DNA from: CAYTLW01 sp964438735
Lineage (GTDB): Bacteria > Myxococcota_A > UBA9042
NCBI GenBank assembly: GCA_964438735.1
Contig: CAYTLW010000048.1
Location: forward strand, 1 to 50,239
Direction: 5' to 3'
Length of the DNA stretch: 50,239 nucleotides
The position numbers and the translations under genes are program-made. Under the pieces are notes generated by a model. It ran no database searches. It was not told the DNA's origin and saw only the letters and a program-made list of their open reading frames with translations. This document shows positions 9,701 to 15,752 of this stretch, piece by piece. Each line of letters begins with the position of its first letter. Within the stretch, counting starts at the first letter, position 1.

Positions 9701-11461
9701 CCTGGCGCGAACCTGGTCGTCCAGGTGGTCGCGATACACGCCGTACAGTTCGCGCGAGAATCCGGCCCTCAGGTCGGCTTCCTCGGTCACCTCGAGGCGA
9801 TGCTCCAGCACCGAGGCGAGCGGACGCCAGGCCTCGTCGCGTCGGTAGCGGGCGATCAGGTAATCCGAAGCCCGTTCGTCATCTGTGGTGCAGAACTGCA
9901 GCCGCTGGTACGTCTCGAACAGCGCCTCGTCGTCGGCGAGCACACCGTCGGGCAGGTGCATCTGGGCCAACGCCTGCAGGATGACCGCGCCCTCGGCCAG
10001 GGTCTCCTCGGTGGCTTCGGCGACCGAACCCATATTTCGTGCCCGACGATCCAGCAGATCGCGCAGCGCCGGCCAGCGGCGGGTGGCGCGATAGAGGCGT
10101 TCCAGCCCCTCCATGGCCGTACGGTTGTTGGGGTGCACGGCGAGCACGCGGTGGTAGGCCTCGATGGCGCGATCGTGGTTCGCCATCTGCTCTTCGGCCA
10201 GGCGGGCCATCTCGAGCGCCACGCGGACCAGCTCCTCGCCCTGGCTGATGGCCAGGCGATGGGTAAGCACGAGGTAGAGGCGTTTGTGGTCGCCAGCGTC
10301 GCGATAGCGGCTCTCGAAGAAGTCCAATGCCTCGCCGTTGCGCGGATCGAGCGTACGCACGCGGCGCAGGTATCGCTCCTCCTTGGCGCCGTTGTCTTCG
10401 CGGCGGGCGATCCTGGCCAGGGCCAGACAGACCACGGCTTCCGCGCCACGATCGCGGCTGCGCACGGCGTTCAGACGCATGCGATCGAGTTCACGATCGG
10501 CCTCTGCGTCGCCACCGGCGGAGCGCGCCACCAGCAGACGAGCGCGCAATCCCGCATCATCGGGCATGGCCTCGACGAGGGTCTCCAGGGCCCGCTGGGC
10601 CAATTCCGGTGTGCGCTCGTCGACGCCCGGCAGGTTGACCAGTTCATCGGCCACCCGCATTCGGTCGTGTACGGCTTCGGTATGTTGCAACGAAGCGGCC
10701 AGGGCGCGCGCGAGCATCTCCGGCTCGCCCACGGCGCGGGCGACCTCTGCCCATAGCGGGGCCGCATCCGCGGGCTCGGCGCCACCGTCGAGCGCATCGG
10801 CCAGCACGGCGGATGCGTCGGCCAGGGGCTCGTCGCCGTCCAGCAACAAGCGTGCATAGTCCAGCAAGACGGCACCGCGCTTGTCGTCATCTGCTGCGGC
10901 GATGCGCTCGCGCACCTCGCTCAGCTCCTGGCTGCGCGCCTCCAGCCGACCCTCTGCGGCGGCGGCCAGTTCCATGACCGTCTCGTCTTCCCGGTTGGCG
11001 TCGTCCAGCTTGGCGATAGCGTCCAGCGTGCGCCGACCATGACCCCGCTCGACGTGGTACTGAGCCGCGCTGATGAGCGCGTCCTGGCGTTCGCTCTCGT
11101 CGTCGGTGATCGCCGCGATGGAGTCGTACAGTCGCGACATGCGCCCCAGGCGCAGCAAGGCCGGCTCCTCGTCGCCGGCGGCGGCCAGGCGCTGCCCCAC
11201 CTCCACCTTGGGGAAGTGTCGGAACGACTCTCGAAGCAGGATGATGGAGCGTTCGGCGTCAAAATCGACCACCAGTCGCGCAGCGCGCTCGAACATGGCC
11301 GCTTTGGCCCGGGGATGGGGCTCCCTCGCGGCCAGCATCACCAGGCGATCGGCGACCTCGCCGCGCACATCGCTGGTGAGGTCCTCGCGCAACAGCGCGT
11401 TGACCTTGCGGATGTCCTCCGAGCCGGGCAGCTGGACCGGCTTGACTGCGGGCTCCGACAT
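716..11461 (-). CDS. Giant tetratricopeptide-repeat solenoid protein (~3,581 aa)
   Basis: This single open frame of about 10.7 kb is built almost wholly of TPR-like helix pairs. Typical units appear near the N-terminus (AIEAYHRVLAVHPNNRTAME), through the middle, and at the C-terminus (ARACFNKALDLEAGLQEAID). The protein is very rich in Ala, Asp, Glu and Leu, so it is strongly acidic. It has no signal peptide, membrane segment or enzymatic motif, which suggests a cytoplasmic scaffold. The frame is open 28 codons further upstream, but the ATG at 11461 (MSEPAVKP) has AGGAG 5-9 bases before it, and the upstream residues are Arg-rich and non-TPR-like. Two small hairpins lie in its leader. Giant TPR proteins are known in Myxococcota but their roles are mostly unknown. 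No partner can be named from the sequence. argC follows 70 bases downstream. Confidence 0.93.
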   Translation of the reverse strand: MSEPAVKPVQLPGSEDIRKVNALLREDLTSDVRGEVADRLVMLAAREPHPRAKAAMFERAARLVVDFDAERSIILLRESFRHFPKVEVGQRLAAAGDEEPALLRLGRMSRLYDSIAAITDDESERQDALISAAQYHVERGHGRRTLDAIAKLDDANREDETVMELAAAAEGRLEARSQELSEVRERIAAADDDKRGAVLLDYARLLLDGDEPLADASAVLADALDGGAEPADAAPLWAEVARAVGEPEMLARALAASLQHTEAVHDRMRVADELVNLPGVDERTPELAQRALETLVEAMPDDAGLRARLLVARSAGGDAEADRELDRMRLNAVRSRDRGAEAVVCLALARIARREDNGAKEERYLRRVRTLDPRNGEALDFFESRYRDAGDHKRLYLVLTHRLAISQGEELVRVALEMARLAEEQMANHDRAIEAYHRVLAVHPNNRTAMEGLERLYRATRRWPALRDLLDRRARNMGSVAEATEETLAEGAVILQALAQMHLPDGVLADDEALFETYQRLQFCTTDDERASDYLIARYRRDEAWRPLASVLEHRLEVTEEADLRAGFSRELYGVYRDHLDDQVRARNTLARVVADAPDDVQSLRLLEEASRRSSDDAGLLDALTRLAELVEGDDRIAILEESAGLSEAAAANDKAIELYGALLSLQKDHMAARRGLTRLYAATGQHAELVELLDTRLGDEHLERSEQIELLEQLVRSRSELGDSAAAEVAASALRDLDPDSKIGAAAISRALLSRSDFGDLRAMHGSDRSGAQAYVDSLHDRAEGLEADPRARALLAAAEAQAEELNDAAGAAASGHNALLVLMETDEPDAELVAQVARTLLEHADAAGEGALQMLAVAILVEHSEGELQHMYMAQRVALCEEQGDALGAYEAMSALLAGRVEAGDLDGIAGAAQRLGDLSEPAENEPEVPSALVGLAEVMLADDAPDSGREAAVELLVQAVEQALLHATDPEIARQAIDLALVERPDDLELIRLSERVCSEQGDWPAVVQALIRLAEAAEGLERSYTLLRAASLCDGVLGDAGRAEELYRLVTEQQPDSSEAWAGLLEVLRYGDDIEALGAALEAFVASPADDHEARSQAAVERIEMLAELDAEGAAIVAVAAPVLNNIAEAEELFESDHTVLAIVAARLEVAEDAKGAAELLLPAARKHQRHDDILRCYDVLAADIEKGSDAHLERLFDMAELAATQLEDHERAWGHLREALLAAPDRLEPFERLAATAEIQERVEEFDALICALSGAGEIEGVQAAEADVRLELLRRWAGHAMAADQQETAIQAWTLVRSADETSLDALDALEALYREAEDADALSLILEQRLDGELDAEDRESTWLRLIDVHTSDRSAHADAIEAAARGSAALPGSAALRATHLQLLRDHSEPADLGTALTAALAVLAEASEDDPDAVEEQRMLTREGALLAEEKLDDRDTAVSRWAELLFADGSDDQAAGHLFDLLIADADAGLSPTRQELAERLEPVLEERSEFERIDALLTLRIEAAEAADKGVLWRRQANVRELNMGDPALAFESHAAALAATPDDDGILDEMTRLADVPEGAPDATRVGAALAAAADAAEGDRRRALRLLAVQGLRRGDAEVSAVAQVYRAMLADDPTDVEALDGLDALLKDSGDASARLSVLEARVEAATDPAASLAARLEHARLAVEVGDDDAAVRSYSAVVEVDDVDARTEAAAALVDIHERRGENGPLAVNLLRLRTWNDDADSRLALALRAAEHQVAAGDAGGSLQTLLDARTEAPTDLVLYGVIEEQLRAGDDRAALAAHLETGWQAVYATDSEHAELRLGAAHGQLDALADAEPAARLALVLGALDAGLQSERLDDSLAALAASADADVAAPALDRQIAARASAGQVAELVAARLERLDRFADAVDVRKERAELAASLEKDLEDAASALSQWQQVVLGDPRDDEAVGEMFRLAETVGELDEAEALLRSAAGELSDVDARNVVRLALVERAMTRDANAAAADILDEILADTPGHEDAQALRGAILDDLEGDEALARMVAHYQHAIEHAADDDARRVARTLLAELHRTRLDEPLPAFELISAQLHETPEAADSADLYRLAEECADDAGITEPLWELLETEAESLATGADAAARWGALAGRCAAFEAAHERARRFAEKALAFKDGDKAAAIEALASVQAASKSVDSELVDLLVLHLRDSDPARAAGLLRAEAESTSDADRRRACLETVAELAGGVDELDSVDALAALARNEPDRGELWDRLVEGAGDDGRERVTEALLGAYESTDEGPLRQQLMARAADVSQAGGDDQTASAYLRMALEEGEERELRTRLEGLLEAAGEFEMLAVDLEDRAEQDEARRTELLERALDIWLDKVGDPEHGLMVLDGLLALHPERVDLQDRRLDVLRLQDETAWRGALNEAVVAARAADDKPRLARLLPKSIEITFDDAEPPALHAAIVELAAVGGDEDALTLLSIRLMERLDELPNADALQTLERVISGTDPSGDPGTWMTARLQQLDLIEEPDEQRAILETLVTHATERLGDLDLAAEWLARAQLLDASDLGRARRLVRIADTPERIETALPALQSTLSVTGGKPAEVIALAAHLIEMAPSDPETWGILKSRCQDEAFCRQAAEALVPVYRHVGQPAQAVALQRLFLDQVPATERSTGLLVLADDLALLPDRAAEAVALLLDAAPEVDESMALVEHASELARAHDLMGDWLDGVEMMVAGEQLDSATSLSVVAMAAGFAAAELDDPTRAAELWTRAWDIEPDSEDARDAVLALRREAGDAEQLASDLDRALMQGNVEGAAELRMELAELCRSEMNRPGEALHQARAVLRDESDHAAALALVEDLSLHPAHASQSLQFLEGLYRNAERWTDLARVLDSQLELRGGGLESLRGLRELADVQEHHLQQPAEAIDTLMKQVRLSPSEGLLERIVALAAQAGRPEVVALAYETALPGLTGAERVRVLSAAAEYHEANDSTSADAEALLLQLVEADPSRVDAWESLDSLYDDAERWDDLLELLRRRLAHASDDDQRRVILHRLGGIAQATNNQGAAIDAYEQLAALDADDPDVATLLVDLLREVRDHARLSDALLTLAQRLEEPEDQVRTLCEAARLRADHLSDDAGAADLYHRAFDLSPASDEAFVFLERRNQDEPGQLMKLYRHRSAGVRSGPARTLVLRKLATVCSHMGRGAEARAALEKAREDDPNNPAIDEALLDICLRHNDLDGYREAANRRLAGDLPRLERIALLRELIRTADEGDDEVALAWIEELRKLVPDDSDLGILHALRQSRSDDPEQAAEGLEQVLRESSDSEEQIPMLERLAGLYAGPLANSRKAIGAYQRILRISPTRWEVHRALCDVYAQRESHEARAECLRHWLGLLDEGSADRIPVLVELGEALLGLNQADEALGVYQQAHEIDDQRLEVNQPLARLLVARGDLEQAVELQKSVVARLRRSRKRKELANAAAEAADVLERLERHEDARRSYRTALGNEPDRIDALLGLGRTSLALADVQRAMVEFDRVARHRGKNVSDSDRALAQLGLGRCWKVRDKKKQARACFNKALDLEAGLQEAIDEIDNL

Positions 11462-11479
11462 GACGCTCCTGATTCGACG

Positions 11480-11529
11480 GCCCGCTCGGCGGGCGGGGAG
11501 GCAAACGCGAGCGGCGAGGTTATCTCGCC
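11480..11529 (-). promoter_or_regulatory. Two small hairpins in the leader of the giant TPR gene
   Basis: GCCCGC-TCG-GCGGGC (11480-11494) and GGCGAG-GTTAT-CTCGCC (11513-11529) are both perfect 6-bp stems. The first begins about 10 bases upstream of the Shine-Dalgarno sequence of the giant gene. They may affect translation initiation or mRNA stability. Short GC-rich stems also arise by chance in such DNA. The rest of the 265-base divergent region (11462-11726) shows no clear promoter. Confidence 0.25.
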
Positions 11530-11726
11530 TGCGTGCGCGCGACAAGGAGGGCAGGCGGGCCTTGACGAACCCGCAAGAACTGGATCAAGGCATTGAATTC
11601 ACCGGCATTTATTCCATCGATCCCGCAGGGGTTGCCGCCTGGGCTTGCGTCAGGTCTGTCGCGCGGCGAGCATCGCGCACGGGTCAATGGCAGCGCATCT
11701 CGCGTCGACACAGCCCTGGCGGAAAT

Positions 11727-12962
11727 GTGAGCCACCTCCACAGACAGACAAACTCCAAACGCGCGTTGCTCCGGTCGGCGAGGGCGCTGTCCTTCGCGCT
11801 GATCCCAGCGCTGCTGCCGTGGCTGCCGGTCGACGTCGCAAACGCCGCACCGCCTCCCAAAGCCTCTGCCAACGCCGATCGCCTGCACCACGCCCGGGCG
11901 TTGATGCGCCGCTGCCGACCCATCGATCTGCACTCCGATGCCCTGTTGCAGCTGCGTCGAAACGCGCTCCTGGACGGCTGCAAGGGCAGCAAGGGATTGG
12001 CCACATCGGCGCGCCACCTGGACATGGTCGGCCACGACGCCCAGGTGCTGGCCCTGTACGCCGGTCGCCGCGAGAAGCCCATCGAAGCGGCCCGGGCGGC
12101 GTTGCGTGCCTACGATCGTCTGGTATCCACCTGCCCGAAACTGGTGGGCGCCAAGGCGTCCGAACTGCGCCGTCCCGCCCTACCGGGCAAGACCCGCATG
12201 GTGCTCGCGATCGAGGGCGCCAACCTGCTGGGTGAAGATGCAAATGCCCTGCGCAAGCTGGCTCGGCGGGGCCTGTTCTCCATTGGCCCGGTCTGGAATG
12301 ACAGCAATGCCTGGGCCGATGGCAACGCCGGTCCGCGTCGACATGGCGGGCTCTCCAAGCGCGGCCGCGCCCTGGTGGACCTGGCTGGCGAGCTGCGCAT
12401 CCTGCTGGATATCTCCCACGCCTCGGATGCGACGGCCAGACAGATCCTGGCGCGCAGCAAACTGCCGGTCCTGGCCACCCACTCGGGCGCCCGAGCGGTG
12501 CGCAACCATCGCCGCAACCTGACCGACGACCTCATCCGCGGGGTGGCCCGCTCAGGCGGCGTGGTGGGCATCAACTTCCACTGCACATTTGTGGTCAAGA
12601 ACGGCCAGCGCTGCGACGCGGCCGCGGTGGCCAGGCACGTGGTGCATCTGCGCAAGGTGGGAGGCGATGGGGTACTCGCCCTGGGCAGTGACTTCGACGG
12701 CGAGATCACCGCGCCGAGTAATCTGAAACATCCGGGCCAGCTGCCCAACCTGCTGGTGGCCCTGAAGGCGGCCGGCTTGGATGACAAGGCTGTGTGCGGG
12801 CTGTTGGGAGACAACGTGCGACGGGTGATTCGGCGGGTGCACGTGGCAGCCGGTGCATCGCCCCGACCCCATGCGCTCAGTCGTCCGAATGAAGCCGTTG
12901 CGCCCGCGCAGCAAACATCGCCGCGCCCACATGCAGGGCCACGGCGAACACGCTCGCCATGA
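11727..12962 (+). CDS. Secreted membrane-dipeptidase-like peptidase (M19 family)
   Basis: This is a zinc dipeptidase of the renal dipeptidase/M19 amidohydrolase family, 411 residues, probably hydrolysing dipeptides outside the cytoplasm. An N-terminal signal peptide runs to about residue 40 (cleavage near VANA-AP). The family metal-site residues are all visible: H69-x-D71 (IDLHSD), E163 (AIEGANL), H231 (ISHAS), H252 (THSGARAVRNH) and D322 (GSDFDG). It should therefore be active. The start is taken as GTG 11727 because it sits just before the signal peptide and has GGCGGA upstream; an ATG start would lie far upstream in sequence unlike protein. The M19 fold seems to end near LLGDNVRRVI. The last ~38 Pro/Arg-rich residues overlap the antisense gene at 12877-13281 and are the doubtful part. 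Confidence 0.9.
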   Translation: MSHLHRQTNSKRALLRSARALSFALIPALLPWLPVDVANAAPPPKASANADRLHHARALMRRCRPIDLHSDALLQLRRNALLDGCKGSKGLATSARHLDMVGHDAQVLALYAGRREKPIEAARAALRAYDRLVSTCPKLVGAKASELRRPALPGKTRMVLAIEGANLLGEDANALRKLARRGLFSIGPVWNDSNAWADGNAGPRRHGGLSKRGRALVDLAGELRILLDISHASDATARQILARSKLPVLATHSGARAVRNHRRNLTDDLIRGVARSGGVVGINFHCTFVVKNGQRCDAAAVARHVVHLRKVGGDGVLALGSDFDGEITAPSNLKHPGQLPNLLVALKAAGLDDKAVCGLLGDNVRRVIRRVHVAAGASPRPHALSRPNEAVAPAQQTSPRPHAGPRRTRSP

Positions 12963-13281
12963 CCAGCTGCGGCACGACCCGAATCGGCGAGGTCAGCGCC
13001 GCCAGGCGCTCCGGCAACAGGAAGGGCGCCGGGTAGCCGTCGTAGTTGGGCACCGTCAACTCCAGGCCGACGGTCAGGGTCAGAAAGGCCACGCCGAAGA
13101 GCACGCAGAGGGCCGAGCGCCAGTCGCCGAGCAGGAACTGGCCGCCGCCCGGCAAGAGCAGTCCGGCGACCAGTGCGGATTGGCCACCACCACGGGTGTC
13201 CTCGCGTGCGTCTTGCGGGATGATCGAGTCGTCCACGGGCTGCCTGCTCCAGGGAGTGCGCGGCGCCGCTCGTGACGCCAT
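12877..13281 (-). CDS. Small membrane protein, TM2-like, function unknown
   Basis: This 134-residue protein has two or three hydrophobic segments. The first begins LLLPGGGQFLLGDWRSALCV, resembling the Pro-Gly-x-Gly-x-Phe-x-x-Gly hairpin of TM2-domain proteins, and a second hydrophobic stretch near the C-terminus is followed by basic residues. A polar, Pro-containing loop separates them. The start could be ATG 13281 or GTG 13236; the latter has an AGGCAG sequence just upstream and would remove a basic, non-membrane leader. The 3' end overlaps the dipeptidase tail by 86 bases in antisense. The specific function is not recognisable. Confidence 0.65.
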   Translation of the reverse strand: MASRAAPRTPWSRQPVDDSIIPQDAREDTRGGGQSALVAGLLLPGGGQFLLGDWRSALCVLFGVAFLTLTVGLELTVPNYDGYPAPFLLPERLAALTSPIRVVPQLVMASVFAVALHVGAAMFAARAQRLHSDD

Positions 13282-13441
13282 CGAGGGGCTATCCTGCCCG
13301 CTGCGTCAGCGCTCGACAAGCCGGGTCTCCAGGGCGCTCATGCGAGGCCATGGACCCGCCTTTTGCCGCGCTCGACCCCGTGATACCGTGCCGCCCCGTC
13401 GCACCCTGGTGGCTCGACCACCGCACTCTGGAGAACGGCTG

Positions 13442-15160
13442 ATGCACAGCAAACCAACCGATCGCCGAACGCCCTGGATGCTCTGGCTGGTTCCCATCGT
13501 TGCCATCGGCGCCATGGCGCTGATGACCCCGGAGGCCGACGCAGAGGCGCCCGCTGCCGCGACACCGACCGCGGCCGCCGTGCAAGCCACGCCCAGCGGC
13601 GCCGACGCCGAGCGAGGCGAGCTGCAGCGCGAGGTCGAGGCGGAAGAAGAAGAAGACGCGATCATCAAGTGGGCCAAGCGCTCCTCACCGATCGTGCTGC
13701 TGCTGATCGTCATCGGATTCGTGGTCAGCCGACTGCCCAAGGTCGAAGGCCTGGACCACAGCGCCGCCTATCGCAAACGGCGGATCATGAACTGGCTGCC
13801 GTTGGGGCTGACCTACGCCTTCCTGTACATGGCTCGCTACAACCTCAAAGTGAGCAAGCACGCCTTCGAGGAGATGGCGGGCGCCGATGGCAGCGCCCTG
13901 ATGGGCAACGAGGATTTCAGCATCATCTTCGGCGTCGGCACCATCGTGTATGGCTTCGCCTTCCTCATCAACGGCCCCCTGACCGACCGCTTCGGCGGCC
14001 GACGGTCGATTCTGCTCGGCGCTGGCGGCTCCCTGGTCTGCAATGCCTTGATGGGTTTGGCCTCCCTATCTCTTTTGAATCACGGCCCATTCTACGATCT
14101 ATTGGCGTCGAAATTCGTCACCGTCTTCTCGATCCTCTACGCCGTCAACATGTACTTCCAGAGCTTCGGCGCCGTCGCGGTGGTCAAGGTCAACGCCCCC
14201 TGGTTCCACGTCCGCGAGCGCGGCGTCTTCGGCGCCATCTTCGGCATCCTCATCTCGCTGGGCGTCTACTTCGCCTTCGACTGGAGCAAGTTCATTCTGG
14301 ACGGCCTGGCCACCGCCACCAACGCCCACGGCGGCCTGCCATGGGTGTTCTTCGTGCCTGCGGTCATCCTGGCGGTGTTCTGGGTGCTGGACTACTTCAT
14401 CGTGCGCAACACCCCCGGCGAGGCGGGTCAGAAGGACTTCCACACGGGCGACGCCACAGCCGGTGACGACTCGCCGCGCCTGCCGGCGATCCAGGTCCTG
14501 AAGATGATGTTCCGCAACCCCATCATCATGACCATCGCTGGCGTGGAGTTCTGCAGCGGCTTCCTGCGCCAGTCGATCATGCAGTGGTACCGCACCTTCG
14601 CCAAACAGACCGACGCGGTGCTCAGCCTCACCGACAGCTTCGTGTACGACAACTGGGGTCTGCTGCTCTGCTGCGCCGGCATCCTGGGCGGCGTGGTGGC
14701 CGGCGTGATCTCCGACCATGTCTTCCAGTCGCGTCGTGGCCCGGTGGCCTGTCTGCTCTACGTGTTCATGACCATCGGCGGCATCGTCCTGGCCTTCGCC
14801 TTCGACACGCCGGCGGTGGGCTGGTTGGTGCTGGTCATGTCCCTGGCGGTCATCGGCGTGCACGGCATGCTCTCTGGCACGGCGAGCATGGACTTCGGCG
14901 GCGCCAAGAATGTGGGTGTAGCGGTCGGCATCATCGACGGCTTCGTCTACCTGGGCACCGCCACCATGTCCTTCACCTACGGCGTCATCCTGCCGCGTGA
15001 GCAGCTGGATGAAGCGGGCAACCTGATCGGCGAGGCGACGCAGCCTGCGAACTGGCAGATCTGGCCGATCTCCATGATTCCATTGGCCTTGCTTGGCGCC
15101 ATTCTGGCCTACCGCCTGTGGAACGCCAAGCCGAAGCCCAAAGCGGCGGCCAAAGCCTGA
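13442..15160 (+). CDS. Major facilitator transporter of the organophosphate:phosphate antiporter (GlpT/UhpT-like) type
   Basis: This 572-residue inner-membrane transporter resembles the OPA branch of the MFS, which exchanges sugar- or glycerol-phosphates for phosphate. The hallmark start of the core is GLTYAFLYMARYNLKVSK (around residue 120), followed by an MFS motif A-like loop (NGPLTDRFGGRRSILL) and about eleven further hydrophobic helices. The N-terminal ~100 residues are unusual: a signal-like hydrophobic segment (about 12-30), an Ala/Thr linker, an acidic stretch (EAEEEEDA) and an extra helix (about 84-98) before the core. The start ATG 13442 has GGAGA about 10 bases upstream. The gene ends 6 bases before the convergent lipoprotein gene. 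Its substrate cannot be read from the sequence. Confidence 0.88.
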   Translation: MHSKPTDRRTPWMLWLVPIVAIGAMALMTPEADAEAPAAATPTAAAVQATPSGADAERGELQREVEAEEEEDAIIKWAKRSSPIVLLLIVIGFVVSRLPKVEGLDHSAAYRKRRIMNWLPLGLTYAFLYMARYNLKVSKHAFEEMAGADGSALMGNEDFSIIFGVGTIVYGFAFLINGPLTDRFGGRRSILLGAGGSLVCNALMGLASLSLLNHGPFYDLLASKFVTVFSILYAVNMYFQSFGAVAVVKVNAPWFHVRERGVFGAIFGILISLGVYFAFDWSKFILDGLATATNAHGGLPWVFFVPAVILAVFWVLDYFIVRNTPGEAGQKDFHTGDATAGDDSPRLPAIQVLKMMFRNPIIMTIAGVEFCSGFLRQSIMQWYRTFAKQTDAVLSLTDSFVYDNWGLLLCCAGILGGVVAGVISDHVFQSRRGPVACLLYVFMTIGGIVLAFAFDTPAVGWLVLVMSLAVIGVHGMLSGTASMDFGGAKNVGVAVGIIDGFVYLGTATMSFTYGVILPREQLDEAGNLIGEATQPANWQIWPISMIPLALLGAILAYRLWNAKPKPKAAAKA

Positions 15161-15166
15161 GTCTGC

Positions 15167-15748
15167 TCAGCGGCGGATCTCGGGCACACGCAACGACAGC
15201 AGCGCCTGGTCCAGCACCTTGGCGTGCTTGTGCACGATGGCAGCGCTGGCGAAGAAGGACGCCACCCAGACGCCATCTTCGGCCGGCGCGACGACCATGC
15301 GCACCGCGCTGCGCTGTTGACCCAGCAGATCCTCGGCGCCGATGAGTCGCCCCTGCAGGTCGCCCAGGGTCACGGGTTTGTTGACCAGCACGCCGGCGCG
15401 GCCGCCTTTTTCAACCGAGGCGATGAGCGAGTCGATCCAGGCGTCCACGTCGCGCTCAGGCCGCTTGTGGCGGGCGAAGCGCAGCACGGCGACGGTCTGA
15501 TTGTCGATCTTGATGACCCAGGCCTCGTCGCTGCCCTGCTTGAAGGGTTTGGGGATGGCCATGGTCAGCCGGGTATGGCCGATGGTCACCCGGGCGCCGG
15601 GCTCGATGGTCACGTCCGCGTCATCGGTCTTGGGGGGCGCGATGAGGGTGCCGCCGCAGCCGGGCAGAATCGAGCCGCTCCCCAGCAAGAGGCAGCCCGC
15701 CAGGACGACCGGGGAGAACCAGGACGCGGGCATCGGACGAGATGGCAT
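15167..15748 (-). CDS. Small predicted lipoprotein at the end of the sulfur operon
   Basis: This 193-residue secreted protein has a hydrophobic leader with two possible lipobox cysteines, C19 (VLAGC) and C31 (ILPGC). The longer hydrophobic stretch favours C31. The mature part is a compact alpha/beta sequence with no recognised domain. Segments such as IPKPFKQGSDEAWVIKID and the SLIASVEKGGRAGVLV helix are reminiscent of small periplasmic binding or PsbP/DUF1795-like folds, but this is only an impression. It starts 4 bases after the cysN stop on the same strand, so it is almost certainly in the sulfur-assimilation transcript. A role in that pathway is unproven. Confidence 0.75.
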   Translation of the reverse strand: MPSRPMPASWFSPVVLAGCLLLGSGSILPGCGGTLIAPPKTDDADVTIEPGARVTIGHTRLTMAIPKPFKQGSDEAWVIKIDNQTVAVLRFARHKRPERDVDAWIDSLIASVEKGGRAGVLVNKPVTLGDLQGRLIGAEDLLGQQRSAVRMVVAPAEDGVWVASFFASAAIVHKHAKVLDQALLSLRVPEIRR

Positions 15749-15752
15749 GACG

